The translations under genes were made by a program, and so were the position numbers. This document shows positions 21,713-30,433 of a stretch of 64,000 bases of DNA, one piece after another; the stretch's first letter is position 1, and each line of letters starts with the position of its first letter. The stretch spans positions 18,492 to 82,491 of the IMG/VR virus record IMGVR_UViG_3300007609_000010; one strand, 5' to 3'. Under the pieces are notes generated by a model, which worked only from the letters and a program-made list of their open reading frames with translations, searched no databases and had not been told where the DNA came from. The DNA comes from a virus.

Positions 21713-23611
21713 ATGAGTTATCAACTTAACAAAACAGACGGTAGTATATTAGTAGACCTCATAGATGGAAAGATAGATACTTCCAGTACTAACTTGGCAT
21801 TGGTTGGTAGAGGTTACAGAGGGTACGGCGAAGTATTCAACGAAAACTTTATTAAACTATTAGAAAATTTTGCCAACACTGCCGCACCTAGCAATCCGCT
21901 AGCTGGACAGATATGGTGGGACACTGCTACAGACAAGCTAAAAATTTATACAGGAACCCAGTGGAAGTCGAACGCAGAACCTTATGTTCAGGCAACTGAG
22001 CCCTCAGAATTATTAAACGGAGAATTTTGGTTTAACAATAGAGATAAGCAACTATTCTTTTCGGATGGAGGAAATCCAGTCTTAATTGGACCTAGCTATA
22101 CAACTAGCCAAGGTAAAAGTGGCCTGTTTATTGAAAACATTACCAGTATTGATGCTCGAACTTTTCCTGTTGTCAAGCTGTTTATAGGCGGAATTGCAGT
22201 AGGAGTATTCAGTGACAACGAATTTACTCCTGATGTAACACAGCGTGTTGAAGAATTAGTTACAGATCAAAACCCGCAGGGTATTATATTCAAAGGTTTT
22301 AACGTTTTTGATAAAGATAATTTCCGTTATGTAGGCACAGCTGAAAGTGCAACCAAAATACTACAAGCAGACGGAACATTTGTAACAGCAGATCAAATTG
22401 TGCGTGCAGACCAGAATACTTTAACGACTGGTAACTTTGAAGTTCGTAATCAAAATGGCATTGTGTTTTCAACACCTGCCAGCACGTATGTAAATATGCG
22501 TCCACAGGGTGCAAATTTCTTTATTGAAAACCAATTAGCAAACTCTGATCTTGCATTACGAGTGAGATCTTCAGCCTTTCAAGGCAGCATAGTCAACGGT
22601 ATATATATTGATGCCAGCGAAGGTAGAGTGGGAATATTTAACAACAATCGTCTGCCAGCATATACTATGGACGTTGAAGGCGACATGCGAGTGACAGGCA
22701 ACTTACTGGTAGAAGGTGAGCAGTTATCTGTGGAAGTAACAACCTTGCAGGTATTAGACAAAAGTATTAAACTTGCTGTTACAGCAGACGGCGATGCAGA
22801 AGATGACGCTGTGGCCGCAGGCGGTGGTGTCATTCTTAGATCTGACGATGGCGATAAGACTATTACATGGGAACTTCCTACAAATTCATGGACATTTAAC
22901 AAAAGCGTTGATTTAAGCGATGCTGGCACTCACTTGTCTATTGCAGGGAGCACAAAGCTTACTGACAATACTTTAGAAAACATTGCATTTGCCGAAGACC
23001 TAGTTCGGATAGGAACATTAGAATTTCTAAATGTAGATGCTTTAACCCTAGACGGCAACAAGATTTCTGCCGCAACTACTATGACTGTTGAGTCTAATGC
23101 CGCAGACGGTAACGGCTTCAGTTTGTTCTTAGATCTAGCAGGAAACGTAAGATTTACAACTCCTAGACAGATTAAAAATGTTTTAGAACCAGAGCTAGCA
23201 GGCGACGTATCAAATAAAAAGTATGTTGATGACAGTATTCTGCAAAGTCCTATCGTTTTAACATTTGATGTAACAGGGTTAGATGTCCAAGCAGGATTCT
23301 TACAGACACTGGCAGGATTCATTGACGATCTTGTTCCGGCTGATGCTGAAAATATCGGAAAAATAGCAAGAATTCATACTTACAGCTATTCAGATGTTGA
23401 GATTAATATCGAAGCGGCTAAAAATGTTTCCACGGTGGCTGTAGATGCTAATGGTACACTAAATCAACCAGTTGTGCGAGACATTGCATTTAGTAATATT
23501 CAATTTGCTAATCCAGACAGACAATTACTAGAATATCGAGTAGAACTGGTAGATCCAGGAACAGGAATACCGATTCCTCAGTGGACGCACCAAGACACAA
23601 CTAGTTACTAA
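21713..23611 (+). CDS. Tail fibre protein, paralogue of the upstream and downstream fibres
   Basis: The 632-residue protein opens with the same module as its neighbours (GYGEVFNENFIKLLENFAN, GQIWWDTATDKLKIYTGTQWK, GEFWFNNRDKQLFF). The rest is repetitive beta-rich fibre, including a segment near residues 320-390 with GDMRVTGNLLVEGEQLSV and GGGVILRSDDGDKTITW that resembles shaft segments of other marine phage fibres. The C-terminus has no collar domain. It follows the collar-domain fibre after 3 bases and so is probably co-transcribed. The structural role is well supported; the receptor is unknown. Confidence 0.75.
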   Translation: MSYQLNKTDGSILVDLIDGKIDTSSTNLALVGRGYRGYGEVFNENFIKLLENFANTAAPSNPLAGQIWWDTATDKLKIYTGTQWKSNAEPYVQATEPSELLNGEFWFNNRDKQLFFSDGGNPVLIGPSYTTSQGKSGLFIENITSIDARTFPVVKLFIGGIAVGVFSDNEFTPDVTQRVEELVTDQNPQGIIFKGFNVFDKDNFRYVGTAESATKILQADGTFVTADQIVRADQNTLTTGNFEVRNQNGIVFSTPASTYVNMRPQGANFFIENQLANSDLALRVRSSAFQGSIVNGIYIDASEGRVGIFNNNRLPAYTMDVEGDMRVTGNLLVEGEQLSVEVTTLQVLDKSIKLAVTADGDAEDDAVAAGGGVILRSDDGDKTITWELPTNSWTFNKSVDLSDAGTHLSIAGSTKLTDNTLENIAFAEDLVRIGTLEFLNVDALTLDGNKISAATTMTVESNAADGNGFSLFLDLAGNVRFTTPRQIKNVLEPELAGDVSNKKYVDDSILQSPIVLTFDVTGLDVQAGFLQTLAGFIDDLVPADAENIGKIARIHTYSYSDVEINIEAAKNVSTVAVDANGTLNQPVVRDIAFSNIQFANPDRQLLEYRVELVDPGTGIPIPQWTHQDTTSY

Positions 23612-23614
23612 TAA

Positions 23615-23622
23615 GATAAATA
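23615..23622 (+). promoter_or_regulatory. T4-type late promoter
   Basis: GATAAATA has one mismatch to TATAAATA. It sits just after the stop of the preceding fibre gene and 27 bases before the ATG at 23650. An AGGGG ribosome binding site lies between them. Confidence 0.5.
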
Positions 23623-23649
23623 TACTATACAACAGGGGTTTAAAACAAA

Positions 23650-25179
23650 ATGGCTTATCAAATTGATAGATTCGACAATTCATTGCTAGCAGTTGTAGAA
23701 GACGGAACGCTTGATCAAACCACTAACCTTAAGCTAATTGGTAAAAATTATGCAGGTTATGGCGAAATTCAAAATGAAAATTTTCTTTTTCTTTTAGAAA
23801 ATTTTGCAGGCGGCAATCCTCCTACACGAGCAATTAGAGGGCAAGTGTGGTATGATACTACACAAAATAAATTAAAATATTTTGTAGCAGAAGATGCCGC
23901 GGCACCTGGTATAGGATATTGGAAAAGCACAGGCGGATCATCTGTATCTGCTACAGAGCCAACTGGTCTGTCAGAAGGAGATTTCTGGTGGGATAGTGTA
24001 AACGGACAACTGTATGTTCTTGATGCTGCAGGTAATTTTGTTCTTGTAGGACCGCAAACAGCGGGCACCGGTGTCACTAGCATGATCAGTGACGAAGTTC
24101 AGGACAGTGTAGGCACAGTGCGCAGTATTATCAAAGCTGTAGTAAATGACGAAGTTGTATACATTATTAGCCCTAGTGAGTTTACCTTAAACGAATTAAC
24201 CCCTATTCCAGGTTACGATAGAATTAGAAAAGGTCTTACTTTAAAGTGGACTAAAATTCTTGACAATGGCGTAACCAACAGAATCAATGAAACAGATAAA
24301 GATTTTGAATTCCACGGAACTGCATCTAATGCAGAAAAACTAGGCGGAGTTGATGCAAATCAATATGTTCTAAAGAATGCAGTAAGCTTTACTGGTGCTG
24401 TAAATTTTGAGGATGCTGGCCTTACTGTAGGTGACGGCAATGATTTGCGCATTTATGTTGAAAATGATAATAAAGCTGTTCTAGAAAATCAAACTGGCGC
24501 CAGTAGTGAAATCAGAGTTAAAACTACAAATACATCTGGTGTAACTGTTCATACATTTACGTTTGATAATAATGGGTTAATTCCTAATGCAGATAACGCA
24601 GTTGATCTTGGCGCATCTGGCAAGCGTGTAAAAGATATTTATGCAGTAAGATTGCGTGGCGAAGCAGACCAAACTCAATTCTTAAAGACTGCTAATGCAG
24701 ATACTGCAACAAATGGATATCTGCCAGGCGATGTACAGGCATTAGCGAACACAGTAGCTGCAAGAGACGGCGACGGCAATATAAGAGCAAATTTATTTGT
24801 AGGTACAGCTACCCAAGCACGGTTTGCTGACTTAGCAGAAAATTACACCACGGGCGAGGAATTGCCAGTCGGAACAGCAGTAGCAGTGTGCAGTCATCTA
24901 GATCACGAAGTTCATCCTGCAAAAGCGAGTGATCTATGTGTTGGTGTTATCTCTGCACACCCTGCATATTTAATGAACGCAGAAGCAGAAGGGCAAGCAG
25001 TTGGTTTAAAAGGTCGTGTACCAGTAAGGGTAAACGGACCCGTTTCAAAAGGTATGGCAGTTTATGCATACGAAAACGGCGTGTGTTCTACTATAGCAAG
25101 CGCCGCTTTAGTAGGAATAGCATTGGAGACAAATCAAGACGAGGGCGAAAAACTAGTAGAATGCATACTTAAAGTATAA
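23650..25179 (+). CDS. Tail fibre protein, third paralogue
   Basis: The 509-residue protein shares the N-terminal fibre module (GYGEIQNENFLFLLENFAGG, GQVWYDTTQNKLKYF, GDFWWDSVNGQLYVLD, FVLVGP). The shaft includes NADNAVDLGASGKRVKDIYA, a segment often seen near the end of fibre shafts. The last ~115 residues (FADLAENYTTGEELPVGTAV to the end) form a compact beta domain that resembles C-terminal domains of other phage fibres whose ADLAE motif marks the start of a cap or chaperone-like region. I cannot say whether it is cleaved. A late promoter and AGGGG site precede it. The next gene begins 10 bases after the stop. Confidence 0.75.
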   Translation: MAYQIDRFDNSLLAVVEDGTLDQTTNLKLIGKNYAGYGEIQNENFLFLLENFAGGNPPTRAIRGQVWYDTTQNKLKYFVAEDAAAPGIGYWKSTGGSSVSATEPTGLSEGDFWWDSVNGQLYVLDAAGNFVLVGPQTAGTGVTSMISDEVQDSVGTVRSIIKAVVNDEVVYIISPSEFTLNELTPIPGYDRIRKGLTLKWTKILDNGVTNRINETDKDFEFHGTASNAEKLGGVDANQYVLKNAVSFTGAVNFEDAGLTVGDGNDLRIYVENDNKAVLENQTGASSEIRVKTTNTSGVTVHTFTFDNNGLIPNADNAVDLGASGKRVKDIYAVRLRGEADQTQFLKTANADTATNGYLPGDVQALANTVAARDGDGNIRANLFVGTATQARFADLAENYTTGEELPVGTAVAVCSHLDHEVHPAKASDLCVGVISAHPAYLMNAEAEGQAVGLKGRVPVRVNGPVSKGMAVYAYENGVCSTIASAALVGIALETNQDEGEKLVECILKV

Positions 25180-25189
25180 GGAATAGTTT

Positions 25190-26269
25190 ATGGCCGTCGG
25201 AGATTTAGTTACAGCATCAAGGTTTAACCTTCTACAGAATAGAATCGCAGGAATTCTAGGCTTTGGAGCAGGGTCGAACGGTTATGGCCAAGGATTGTCA
25301 GGTTATGGAGGAGCTGTAGCCAGTGCAGAAGTATCAAATATCACAGATACTCTAAATAATACTATTACTGCGCAGAATATTAATGATCTTTATATTGATC
25401 TACTTAGAGCTCGTATCCATCAAATTGGAACTGCTAATGTAGAAATAAAGCAAATTGTTGATAATTTGCTTACAGATGATAGAGACGTTTTACTTAAAAA
25501 AGATCTTAACACTGTTGCTGAGGAAACAAGTGTGTTTGTCGATCAACAAGGCAACGAAAGTGTAGATCCTTTAGGAAATTTCAAAGGCTTTGCAGATTTT
25601 GAAGCACTAATGGATCGTGTAGAAAGTAACAAGTTTGTTATGCATTCTACACAAGGACAATACGATCAAGGTGCTGAGAGCGTTAGAACAGCTACATGGA
25701 ACACACAAGTGGCTCATGAAGTTAAAGTTACTTTTAGAAATGCAGACCATAGACGACATTTTTTCAATTCCGGTGGTGAAATTAGATTGAATCCAACTTT
25801 GGACAATCCTCTTAACTCAAAAGCAGATGACTGGGCAGGGCTCTTGTATACTGCAGGCGTTATTATCTTTAATTATAATGGAACCCGTAAAAAAGAAGTG
25901 AGTGCATCTGTATATGGCTCACTATATTCGCAAATAATTCCGCCGCAGGAGTTTGGTGTGGGAAATTTGTCAGTAAACAGCAGTTATCAACTTTGTTTCA
26001 GAAAAACCAGTAATTCTATCAACGACGCAGGAATTTATTCAAGTAATGCACTAGAAATATATGCTAAAGAAAACAGCGATAGAGAGTTACAATTTAGAAT
26101 TTTACTTAATGATTCGTCTGCAGATCCTATTATTGATAACTTAGTGCAAGGAACAGTTACAAGCAGAATCGGACACTTCCGTGCAAAAGGCAATTTTACC
26201 CAAAGTGACGACCTTTTCCTTAATATTGAAGTTCCTCCCCCACTTTATCAAAATGTTTCAAACCTGTAA
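25190..26269 (+). CDS. Tail fibre-associated structural protein (FNSGGEIR family)
   Basis: This 359-residue protein starts at an ATG with AAGGAAT upstream. The N-terminus (VTASRFNLLQNRIAGILG, GYGQGLSGYG, NDLYIDLLRARIHQIG) and the motif HRRHFFNSGGEIRLNP near residue 190 are shared with the next gene, so the two are paralogues. The remainder is beta-rich with no transmembrane segment. I associate this family with structural regions of marine phages but cannot name a T4 counterpart. It is likely a virion protein attached to the fibres or baseplate. Confidence 0.65.
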   Translation: MAVGDLVTASRFNLLQNRIAGILGFGAGSNGYGQGLSGYGGAVASAEVSNITDTLNNTITAQNINDLYIDLLRARIHQIGTANVEIKQIVDNLLTDDRDVLLKKDLNTVAEETSVFVDQQGNESVDPLGNFKGFADFEALMDRVESNKFVMHSTQGQYDQGAESVRTATWNTQVAHEVKVTFRNADHRRHFFNSGGEIRLNPTLDNPLNSKADDWAGLLYTAGVIIFNYNGTRKKEVSASVYGSLYSQIIPPQEFGVGNLSVNSSYQLCFRKTSNSINDAGIYSSNALEIYAKENSDRELQFRILLNDSSADPIIDNLVQGTVTSRIGHFRAKGNFTQSDDLFLNIEVPPPLYQNVSNL

Positions 26270-26270
26270 T

Positions 26271-26307
26271 CTTTGGTAGTTATTTCTTTATAAATAAATT
26301 ACCAAAG
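26271..26307 (+). promoter_or_regulatory. Hairpin holding a late promoter in its loop and the ribosome binding site in its 3' arm
   Basis: CTTTGGTA (26271-26278) and TACCAAAG (26300-26307) are perfect 8-base inverted repeats. A perfect T4 late promoter TATAAATA lies in the loop at 26289-26296. The 3' arm contains most of the AAAGGA ribosome binding site for the ATG at 26315. RNA reading through from upstream would fold and hide that site. RNA started at the late promoter would lack the 5' arm and leave it free. T4 genes e and soc use this design. Confidence 0.65.
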
Positions 26308-26314
26308 GAATTTT

Positions 26315-27778
26315 ATGAGCCAGCGTGTCACTGCACAAAAATATAATAATCTCCAACAGCGAATTGCCGCAATTTTAGGAAATTCGTCGGGCTCTACACC
26401 TCTTACAGGATATGGGCAAAATGTTGAAAGTACCGTGCATTACCCAGTTCAAGCTGATGTATCTAAAATAACTGCTAATCAATATAGAGATTTATATATA
26501 GATTTAGTTAGAGCAAGAGTCCATCAGATTGGATCTTCTAATTTTAACATAGACGACTTTGTATCTAACACGGCTAAAGGAATTAGCAGGGCAGATAAAG
26601 TTGAACTTTCATATATAAACAGTTTAGAAAGTTTAATGACAACCATAGAAAATGATAAATTCGATGTGCACGGTACACAGATTAATTTAGAATTATTTGA
26701 TCCTTTAGGGCGGGGATACACTGACAGACGAGTTAGTAGCTGGAACACTGAAATTACTCAAGTATTCAGAATATCGTGGGGATCAACATCGGCTAGAAAT
26801 CATTTCTTTAACGCAGGCGGCGAAATTAGAATGCAAATATCGCTTACAAACGGTTCTGGTGGTAAAGCTAGTGATTGGGCAAACTTGTTTCAAACAGCCG
26901 GAACAGTCCGTTTTGCTCAAAATCAAGTATTTGCATCTAGCGGGCTGACAAGCCTAACCGGTAACAGAGTCCTTACACAATTGTCGCCTGGATTTCATAC
27001 AATATATAGTAAAAGGAGTAATTCTGTAAGCAACAGCGGAGCGTATTCCCAAAATATCATGAGAATTAATGCACGCAATATAAATTCCGCTACTATTGAA
27101 TTTGAGCTAATATTTAATGACCTCGCCGGCGACAACAATATTGATAATTTAGTCATAGGAACAGTATCTACTTCTATACAAAGTGCAACTCCATTTGGCT
27201 CGGTTGTAATAGACGGTCAATCTTATCCTACTGTGCAATTGCCTGCACCGATCTATAGTGGTATCACTAGTATAAGCGATGGCACTGCAACTATAGAAAC
27301 CCCACCGCCTGCACCGGTATATGATCCTGCAGGAACATTTTTGGGTGATTTTTGTCAAGGATTTGATTTAGTAGGTACATATGCAGACGGCTCTGGCGGA
27401 ACATATACGCAGACTATCGAATCTAACAGTGCTAGTTGTGGTTACGAACCCCCTTGCCAAAATCCACCTAACATCACTGCTTCAAGAGGTACTTACGCAC
27501 AAGACAGCAGAATTATTTGGAGCAATGGAAGAGATTCGGGTTATTTAGACATGCTGATTACTCCTTTTGATAGTCGAGGCGCCACAATAAAAGGATGGTA
27601 CTTGACTTATTTAGGACGTGATGCCGACTGGGATGGTTGGAATTATTGGTATGACGAATGGGATATATACGGCGAAAGCGGCACCTTAACAGCGTTCTTA
27701 AATGCGGTGGCAATAGAACAGCAGTACGGCACTCCTACAGTATATACCTACTGTGAGTATCAAGATCTCATATCATAA
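26315..27778 (+). CDS. Tail fibre-associated structural protein, paralogue of the upstream gene, with a distinct C-terminus
   Basis: The 487-residue protein shares the N-terminal module (VTAQKYNNLQQRIAAILG, GYGQNVES, YRDLYIDLVRARVHQIG) and the motif ARNHFFNAGGEIRMQ with the gene before it. Its last ~160 residues are different: a Pro/Thr-rich linker, two short Cys-containing repeats (GTFLGDFCQGFDLVGTYADG, SASCGYEPPC) and an aromatic-rich end (DADWDGWNYWYDEWDIYG). It is probably a virion protein whose tip diversified. It is the last + strand structural gene. Translation start is controlled by the hairpin and late promoter just upstream. Confidence 0.65.
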   Translation: MSQRVTAQKYNNLQQRIAAILGNSSGSTPLTGYGQNVESTVHYPVQADVSKITANQYRDLYIDLVRARVHQIGSSNFNIDDFVSNTAKGISRADKVELSYINSLESLMTTIENDKFDVHGTQINLELFDPLGRGYTDRRVSSWNTEITQVFRISWGSTSARNHFFNAGGEIRMQISLTNGSGGKASDWANLFQTAGTVRFAQNQVFASSGLTSLTGNRVLTQLSPGFHTIYSKRSNSVSNSGAYSQNIMRINARNINSATIEFELIFNDLAGDNNIDNLVIGTVSTSIQSATPFGSVVIDGQSYPTVQLPAPIYSGITSISDGTATIETPPPAPVYDPAGTFLGDFCQGFDLVGTYADGSGGTYTQTIESNSASCGYEPPCQNPPNITASRGTYAQDSRIIWSNGRDSGYLDMLITPFDSRGATIKGWYLTYLGRDADWDGWNYWYDEWDIYGESGTLTAFLNAVAIEQQYGTPTVYTYCEYQDLIS

Positions 27779-27779
27779 T

Positions 27780-27808
27780 TTGACATTTAATGTTTTGTTT
27801 GCTATAAT
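27780..27808 (+). promoter_or_regulatory. Consensus sigma-70 promoter of the accessory operon
   Basis: TTGACA (27780-27785) and TATAAT (27803-27808) are separated by exactly 17 bases, a perfect match to the bacterial housekeeping consensus. The start codon at 27833 follows, with TAGGAGA as ribosome binding site. This differs from the late promoters of the structural genes and predicts early transcription by host polymerase. Confidence 0.8.
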
Positions 27809-27832
27809 TAATTATAATTATAGGAGACTAAA

Positions 27833-28183
27833 ATGGACGAACGTCTATCAAAAGCGTTAGAGTTTGCAAACTACTCAGTCACAATTAATAATCAAAAAAG
27901 AATTCTAAAAGAAAAGTTTTTTGAAGATCTTGTATACTTTATTCAAGGAAGTCAATTCACAATTACCAAAGAACTAATTAACTTTGTGTCCTTTCTAGTG
28001 GAAAAAGGATACACCCAAGATATTGTGTTGGTCGACGACAATGATCTTCCTACATCAATTAAGGACCTAGAAGACTTTCAGGATAATATTCTTGATCAAT
28101 ATTTCCAAGCATCAAACACATACCACGAAAAGTATTTAGAATTATCAAAAAAAAGAAGCGTAGAGAAATTAGTAGATGAGTAA
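27833..28183 (+). CDS. Conserved phage protein of unknown function, first gene of the operon
   Basis: The 116-residue protein has a strong ribosome binding site (TAGGAG) directly behind the sigma-70 promoter. It is charged and mostly helical, with no signal peptide or membrane segment. Motifs are NNQKRILKEKFFEDLVYF and IVLVDDNDLPTSIKDLEDF. I have an impression of similar small proteins in marine T4-like phages but know no function. It overlaps the following glycosyltransferase gene by 8 bases, so it is probably translated with it. A regulator, scaffold or enzyme partner are all possible; it lacks the Cys-rich or leader-core look of a peptide precursor. Confidence 0.75.
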   Translation: MDERLSKALEFANYSVTINNQKRILKEKFFEDLVYFIQGSQFTITKELINFVSFLVEKGYTQDIVLVDDNDLPTSIKDLEDFQDNILDQYFQASNTYHEKYLELSKKRSVEKLVDE

Positions 28184-29021
28184 GGGTGTAGTCCTAATAG
28201 CTAATAATAATGGACATATAGACTACGTTAAGCAAGCAGTCTTTCTGTCACATCGAGTAAAACAATATTTAAATCTTCCTGTAACAGTTATTACAGACTC
28301 GCCAAATTATCTAAAAAATAATTTCGACACAGATCATCTCGACCAAATAATCACAATAGATTACAAAGAAACTACTAATAAGCGGTTCTACTTCGACGGA
28401 GCAATGTCGCATAAAACTCTACAATTTAAAAATCAATCAAGAACATTGTGTTACTTCCTGTCGCCCTATGATAAAACTTTGGTAATGGATACTGATTATA
28501 TTATATGCAATGACGTTTTGTTAAAATGTTTTGACAGCAACAGTGATTTAATGTTGTATAGAAAGTCTTACGATATATCTAACATTCGAGACACACATGA
28601 ATTTAAATATGTTAGTGATCAAAGCATAATATTTTATTGGGCTACAGTATTATATTTTACAAAAAACAGTAAGAATGATGCATTTTTTGGGTTAATTGAC
28701 CATATTCAAGAAGAATGGCATCATTATAGAAAAACATATCAAATTTCAAACTCGATGTTTAGAAATGATTTTGCATTCAGTATTGCTTTGCATATTATGA
28801 GAGGGTTTGAAAACAGCACAGAAATTGCCGACGAACTCCCAGGCAAACACTTCTATACCGCCGATAAAGATATTTTGTGGAAATTAAATGATGATAAAAT
28901 GATGTTCCTGGTAGAAAAGAAAGATTATGTTGGGGAATATACTCCAGTCTCGACCCAAGGTATGAACGTGCATGTTATGAATAAGTTTAGTTTAGAAAGA
29001 TGTATGGGGAACGTTAAATGA
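28176..29021 (+). CDS. Glycosyltransferase, GT-A fold (GT8-like)
   Basis: The 281-residue protein has a GT-A type layout: an N-terminal strand (GVVLIANNNG), a nucleotide-binding region (LPVTVITDSPNY), and a DxD motif near residues 104-106 in TLVMDTDYIICND. The DxD pair normally binds a divalent metal and the sugar nucleotide. A C-terminal His (NVHVMNK) may complete metal binding, as in GT8 enzymes. There is no membrane segment, so it is probably cytosolic. It overlaps the next gene by 4 bases (ATGA). The same DxD region recurs in the next gene (TIVMDSDMIILED), so the two are related. Donor and acceptor cannot be told. Confidence 0.75.
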   Translation: MSKGVVLIANNNGHIDYVKQAVFLSHRVKQYLNLPVTVITDSPNYLKNNFDTDHLDQIITIDYKETTNKRFYFDGAMSHKTLQFKNQSRTLCYFLSPYDKTLVMDTDYIICNDVLLKCFDSNSDLMLYRKSYDISNIRDTHEFKYVSDQSIIFYWATVLYFTKNSKNDAFFGLIDHIQEEWHHYRKTYQISNSMFRNDFAFSIALHIMRGFENSTEIADELPGKHFYTADKDILWKLNDDKMMFLVEKKDYVGEYTPVSTQGMNVHVMNKFSLERCMGNVK

Positions 29022-30433
29022 GTAGAGGTTTTTTGGTACTAGCACAAAATAGTGTTAACAAAGATTTCAACATTAAACCAGTGCATTACCTAAATGAAGA
29101 GTACACTGGAGTTTTTGTAGATGTTTGGTATAAAGAACTAGCACACACAAAAGGACAACATGTTTATTATAACGGAACTGTTTATAAAGTTAAGGAAACC
29201 TGTTTACCAAATACCGATTTTGACAAAAGTAAGTACGAAATATTAGTAAAAGACGTGAGACTTATTGATGATAAAAATAAACAGTTAGAATTTCATCGAG
29301 CATTCAAGGACGACATTGTACTAGATAATAATAAATTATATTCAGTACAAAAAGTAGATGACGAAGTTGATTACGCTCTTACTCCAATACATGAAGATAA
29401 ACACATTGATATTTGGTACAAAGACACAGAATATGAAAAAGGATCTTTTGTATGGTGCAATAACACTGTATATGAATTATTAGAATCTGTAAAGGGCGAT
29501 ACAGCACTTTCACAAGTTCACAAGAAAGTTGCGCATGAAAATATTTTGTTATATGCCGACAATAATAAATCCTTATTTTTTTCAGATCCGAGGAAAAGTG
29601 CAACAGTATTGTATTATAATAAATTAAATATTCTTACCCCAGTTTGTGTAGAAAACTACGTGCAACAAGCATGTCTTCTAGCCAGCACGTTAAAAAAACA
29701 TTGTCCCGAAGAAAAAATATCAATTGTTACAAATGACGAAGTTCCTCCTAAACAAAAAAAATTGTTTGATAGGATAATTCCTATCCCATTCGGTGACGAC
29801 GCAACTGAGTCTGCTTGGAAGGTCGAAAACAGATGGAAACTCTATCATTGTAGTCCGTACGAAAAAACCATAGTTATGGATTCAGATATGATAATATTAG
29901 AAGATATAACTAGGTGGTGGAAGTATTTAGAAAAGTATAAGTTATTCTTTACGTCTAACGTACAAACATATAGACAAGAAACTGTGCAAGATAATTATTA
30001 TAGAAAAACATTTATAAAAAATAATCTTCCTAACATTTATACTGGTTTGCATTATTTTGAAAAATCCGAGCTTCCAGAAAGATTTTATAACTATTTGGAG
30101 ACTGTTTGCAAGAATTGGGAAGAATTTTATTCTAAGTTCCTACCTAACAACACTCCTCCCAGATTGAGTATAGATGTTGCATCTGCACTAGTAGTAAAAA
30201 TACTAGATATAGAAAATCAAGTTACATCTACAAATTCAAATGTCACTTTTACACATATGAAGTCATTTGTGCAGAATTGGAGATCACCTACAGAAAGCTG
30301 GCAACAATCGGTATCTGTGTACATACCGGAAAATCTTCAGCTTAAAATAGGAAATTATGTGCAACGTGGGGTATTGCATTATACAGAAAATAGTTTTGTA
30401 AACAACAGCGGTATTGAAAATTTATATGGATAG
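29018..30433 (+). CDS. Glycosyltransferase with two N-terminal chitin-binding-like modules
   Basis: The 471-residue protein has two parts. Residues ~31-90 and ~128-190 are copies of a small aromatic module (DVWYKELAHTKGQHVYYN, IDIWYKDTEYEKGSFVWCNN) of the W, Y..G..V, vY type seen in carbohydrate-binding family 5/12-like domains. Residues ~205-471 are a GT-A glycosyltransferase with the DxD motif MDSDM near 287-291 and a nucleotide-binding start (LTPVCVENYVQQACLLASTL). The same small module appears in the following gene and, in looser form, in the giant structural protein. The protein probably transfers a sugar to a glycan or glycosylated target. The gene starts by ATGA overlap. Confidence 0.75.
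   Translation: MSRGFLVLAQNSVNKDFNIKPVHYLNEEYTGVFVDVWYKELAHTKGQHVYYNGTVYKVKETCLPNTDFDKSKYEILVKDVRLIDDKNKQLEFHRAFKDDIVLDNNKLYSVQKVDDEVDYALTPIHEDKHIDIWYKDTEYEKGSFVWCNNTVYELLESVKGDTALSQVHKKVAHENILLYADNNKSLFFSDPRKSATVLYYNKLNILTPVCVENYVQQACLLASTLKKHCPEEKISIVTNDEVPPKQKKLFDRIIPIPFGDDATESAWKVENRWKLYHCSPYEKTIVMDSDMIILEDITRWWKYLEKYKLFFTSNVQTYRQETVQDNYYRKTFIKNNLPNIYTGLHYFEKSELPERFYNYLETVCKNWEEFYSKFLPNNTPPRLSIDVASALVVKILDIENQVTSTNSNVTFTHMKSFVQNWRSPTESWQQSVSVYIPENLQLKIGNYVQRGVLHYTENSFVNNSGIENLYG
29112..29280 (+). repeat. Module copy 1 (chitin-binding-like, ~56 residues)
   Basis: Codes for the segment VFVDVWYKELAHTKGQHVYY through DDKNKQLEF. It is clearly similar at DNA level to 30808-30977 in the next gene, including GATGTTTGGTATAA and GGACAACATGTTT. 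A more diverged copy lies at about 29400-29580. The likeness suggests fairly recent duplication between genes. Confidence 0.7.

Noticed and set aside
27833-28183. The first gene of the operon as a ribosomally made peptide precursor
   Set aside because: Its helical, evenly charged sequence shows no leader-core boundary, Cys/Ser/Thr-rich core or repeats.
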